Of a DNA stretch of 64,000 bases, positions 62,175-64,000 are shown piece after piece (within the stretch, counting starts at the first letter, position 1; every line of letters starts with the position of its first letter). A program made the position numbers and the translations under genes. The DNA lies in contig DDEU01000088.1 of the NCBI GenBank assembly GCA_002336815.1, positions 5,098 through 69,097 on the forward strand. Direction: 5' to 3'. Source of the stretch: Chitinophagaceae bacterium UBA1946. Its GTDB lineage: Bacteria; Bacteroidota; Bacteroidia; Chitinophagales; Chitinophagaceae. The notes beneath the pieces were generated by a model that was not told the DNA's origin, did no database searches, and saw nothing but the letters and a program-made list of their open reading frames with translations.

Positions 62175-63890
62175 ATGAGTCAAAAATTAAGAAGCCATGA
62201 TTGGTTTGGCAAGGATGATAAAATGGGTTTCGTACATCGTTCCTGGCTGCGTAACCAGGGCTACCCGGATGACTATTTTCGTGGCCGCCCTGTTATTGGC
62301 ATTTGTAATACCTGGAGTGAACTGACCCCCTGTAACGGCCATCTCCGTGATTTTGCAGAGATCGTAAAACGTGGTGTGATAGAAGCCGGCGGTTTTCCCT
62401 TAGAATTCCCGGTTACTTCATTGGGTGAAACAATCATGAAGCCAACGACCATGTTATTCAGGAACCTGGCCAGTATGGATACAGAAGAAAGCATCCGTGC
62501 CAATCCCCTTGATGGCGTGGTATTATTAACGGGTTGTGATAAAACTACGCCCAGTACAGTTATGGGCGCCTGCAGTGTTGACCTGCCAACCATTGTAGTA
62601 CCCGGCGGACCAATGTTGAATGGAAGATTTAAAGGAGAATGTTTAGGCTCAGGATCTTTTAACTGGATGGTAAAAGAAAAAACACTCAACGAAAATTATA
62701 CAGCAGAAGATATTTTAGAAGCAGAAATAGGTACCGCCCGGAGCCAGGGCCATTGTATGAGTATGGGCACCGCTTCTTCCATGGCTTGCATGGTAGAATC
62801 TCTGGGGTTAACGCTACCCGGAGCTGCCACCATACCGGCAGTAGATGCCAGAAAAAAAGTATTGGCGCAATTGAGTGGCAGAAGAATTGTAGAAATGGTA
62901 AGGGAAGATCTAAGACTTTCAAAGATCCTTACCCGGAAAGCTTTTGAAAACGCAATTGTAATCAATGCCGCAGTGGGCGGCTCTACTAATTTCCTGATTC
63001 ACCTGCAGGCTATCGCAGGAAGAATTGGTGTGGAATTAAACCTCGAAGATTTTGATACCATCGGAAGTAAAATTCCTTTGCTTGTTAACCTGAAACCATC
63101 CGGCAAATTCCTGATGGAAGATTTTTATTACGCCGGCGGTTTACCAGTTGTACTCAATGAAATGAAAAATTACCTGCACAATGAAATGATCACTGTAAAC
63201 GGAAAAACAATTGGTGAAAACAATAGGAATACTGTATGCTATAACCGGGAAGTAATTGCTACGGTTAACAATCCCTTACAACATGATGCAGGCATTGCTG
63301 TGCTAAAAGGGAATTTATGTGTGGATGGCGCCATCATTAAACCATCGGCAGCATCAAAAGAGCTGATGAAACACCGTGGCCGTGCTGTAGTGTTTGAAAC
63401 AATGGAAGATTATCATGCAAGAATTGATGATCCTGATCTTGATATTGATGAAACCTGTGTGATCGTTTTAAAAACGGTAGGTCCGGTGGGTTATCCAGGC
63501 ATGCCCGAAGTAGGAAATGTGGACTTGCCTGAAAAACTATTGCGAAAAGGTGTTAAAGATATGATCCGTATATCCGACGGAAGAATGAGTGGCACGGCTG
63601 CCGGTACCGTAGTATTGCATGTGTCACCGGAATCAGCCATTGGAGGCACATTGGGACTGGTAAAAAATGGCGACATGATTGAACTGGATGTTGAAAAAAG
63701 AAAACTGCACCTGGATATCAGTGATGAAGAATTGCAACAAAGGCGGGCGGCCTGGGTGGCTCCTGCACCAATGGCAACCAGGGGCTATGTAAAATTATAT
63801 ATTGACCATGTGCAACAGGCGCATCTTGGTGCAGACCTCGATATTTTACAGGGAGGTTCCGGGGATATAGTAACCAGGGATTTACATTAA
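62175..63890 (+). CDS. IlvD/Edd-family sugar-acid dehydratase (pentonate type)
   Basis: A 571-aa cytoplasmic iron-sulphur dehydratase. The three conserved cysteines are Cys53 (SELTPCNGH), Cys121 (LTGCDKTTPS) and Cys194 (GHCMSMGTASSMA). Their spacings of 68 and 73 residues fit characterised arabinonate/xylonate dehydratases. Length and the N-terminus FGKDDKMGFVHRSWLRNQGY also fit that branch rather than branched-chain amino-acid IlvD. It would convert D-xylonate or L-arabinonate to the 2-keto-3-deoxy acid, upstream of the aldehyde dehydrogenase. No amino-acid biosynthesis genes are nearby. Confidence 0.87.
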   Translation: MSQKLRSHDWFGKDDKMGFVHRSWLRNQGYPDDYFRGRPVIGICNTWSELTPCNGHLRDFAEIVKRGVIEAGGFPLEFPVTSLGETIMKPTTMLFRNLASMDTEESIRANPLDGVVLLTGCDKTTPSTVMGACSVDLPTIVVPGGPMLNGRFKGECLGSGSFNWMVKEKTLNENYTAEDILEAEIGTARSQGHCMSMGTASSMACMVESLGLTLPGAATIPAVDARKKVLAQLSGRRIVEMVREDLRLSKILTRKAFENAIVINAAVGGSTNFLIHLQAIAGRIGVELNLEDFDTIGSKIPLLVNLKPSGKFLMEDFYYAGGLPVVLNEMKNYLHNEMITVNGKTIGENNRNTVCYNREVIATVNNPLQHDAGIAVLKGNLCVDGAIIKPSAASKELMKHRGRAVVFETMEDYHARIDDPDLDIDETCVIVLKTVGPVGYPGMPEVGNVDLPEKLLRKGVKDMIRISDGRMSGTAAGTVVLHVSPESAIGGTLGLVKNGDMIELDVEKRKLHLDISDEELQQRRAAWVAPAPMATRGYVKLYIDHVQQAHLGADLDILQGGSGDIVTRDLH

Positions 63891-63925
63891 GCAGCAATAT
63901 CAGTATATTGGTAAGCAACTTTAAA

Positions 63926-64000
63926 ATGAATTTTACAAAACTATTTATTGCCATTCTTATTGTTACAGTCTTAACGGCTTGTAACAACAGCAGCAATATT
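63926..64000 (+). CDS. Lipoprotein gene start (cut by window edge)
   Basis: The last 25 codons in the window encode MNFTKLFIAILIVTVLTAC followed by NNSSNI, a lipoprotein signal peptide with lipobox LTAC at Cys19. It is 35 bp after the dehydratase and probably in the same operon. The mature protein lies outside, so no function can be given; an exported sugar lactonase or dehydrogenase would suit the pathway but is only a guess. Confidence 0.7.
   Translation, partial: MNFTKLFIAILIVTVLTACNNSSNI

Noticed and set aside
60545..63890. Hydroxyproline or branched-chain amino-acid pathway from the aldehyde dehydrogenase and IlvD/Edd dehydratase
   Set aside because: No proline racemase/epimerase or other amino-acid genes nearby; neighbours are glycan uptake genes and the dehydratase N-terminus fits the pentonate branch.
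1..64000. CRISPR arrays, insertion sequences, tRNA genes or integration sites
   Set aside because: No regularly spaced repeats, transposase or integrase frames, or cloverleaf-like sequences were seen on reading.

Overview
The window looks like part of a chromosome from a Bacteroidota bacterium, probably a member of the Chitinophagaceae or a close relative (inference). The signs are two SusC/SusD outer-membrane pairs, a FecR/ECF sigma pair, very little Shine-Dalgarno sequence, one TAnnTTTG-type promoter element, and signal peptides that nearly all end just before a glutamine. I see no tRNA, rRNA, CRISPR array or insertion sequence. Almost the whole window is one locus for taking up and degrading decorated xylan (arabino-glucuronoxylan) and for metabolising its pentoses.

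Left arm (1-14760). The start of a xylulokinase gene (cut by the window edge) is divergent from an AraC-type regulator. A minus-strand block follows, reading from right to left: xylose isomerase, ECF sigma factor, FecR anti-sigma factor, a SusC transporter with an N-terminal signalling (STN) domain, SusD, a large FG-GAP/UnbV lipoprotein, and aldose 1-epimerase. A convincing terminator lies between susD and the FG-GAP gene. XylA and XylB form the classical xylose isomerase route.

Centre (15419-52887). Twenty-three plus-strand genes run with short gaps or ATGA overlaps, beginning with a LacI-type regulator. Eleven are glycoside hydrolases (GH67, GH51, three GH43, GH95, GH8, two GH3, GH31, GH127-type). 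Nine are esterases carrying ten catalytic domains: CE20-like, CE6-like, an acetyl-esterase-like hydrolase, and six CE1-type genes, one of them a double esterase. The rest are the regulator, a short-chain dehydrogenase and a Gfo/Idh oxidoreductase. All 20 enzymes have type I signal peptides and none has a clear lipobox, so they are probably periplasmic. No classical endo-xylanase (GH10, GH11, GH5, GH30) is present. The set looks built to strip side chains and esters from imported xylo-oligosaccharides and cut them to monosaccharides. An identical 16-bp near-palindrome lies before lacI and before the first GH43 gene, with a 14/16 match further upstream of lacI; these are probable LacI-family operators. 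That GH43 gene appears frameshifted in a nine-A tract, which removes the end of its carbohydrate-binding domain.

Right arm (52947-64000). An AraC regulator and an FGGY sugar kinase on the minus strand are divergent from a second susC-susD pair. This pair is followed by an aldehyde dehydrogenase of the alpha-ketoglutarate-semialdehyde type, an IlvD/Edd-type sugar-acid dehydratase, and the start of a lipoprotein gene. The dehydrogenase and dehydratase suggest a non-phosphorylating oxidative pentose pathway alongside the isomerase route.
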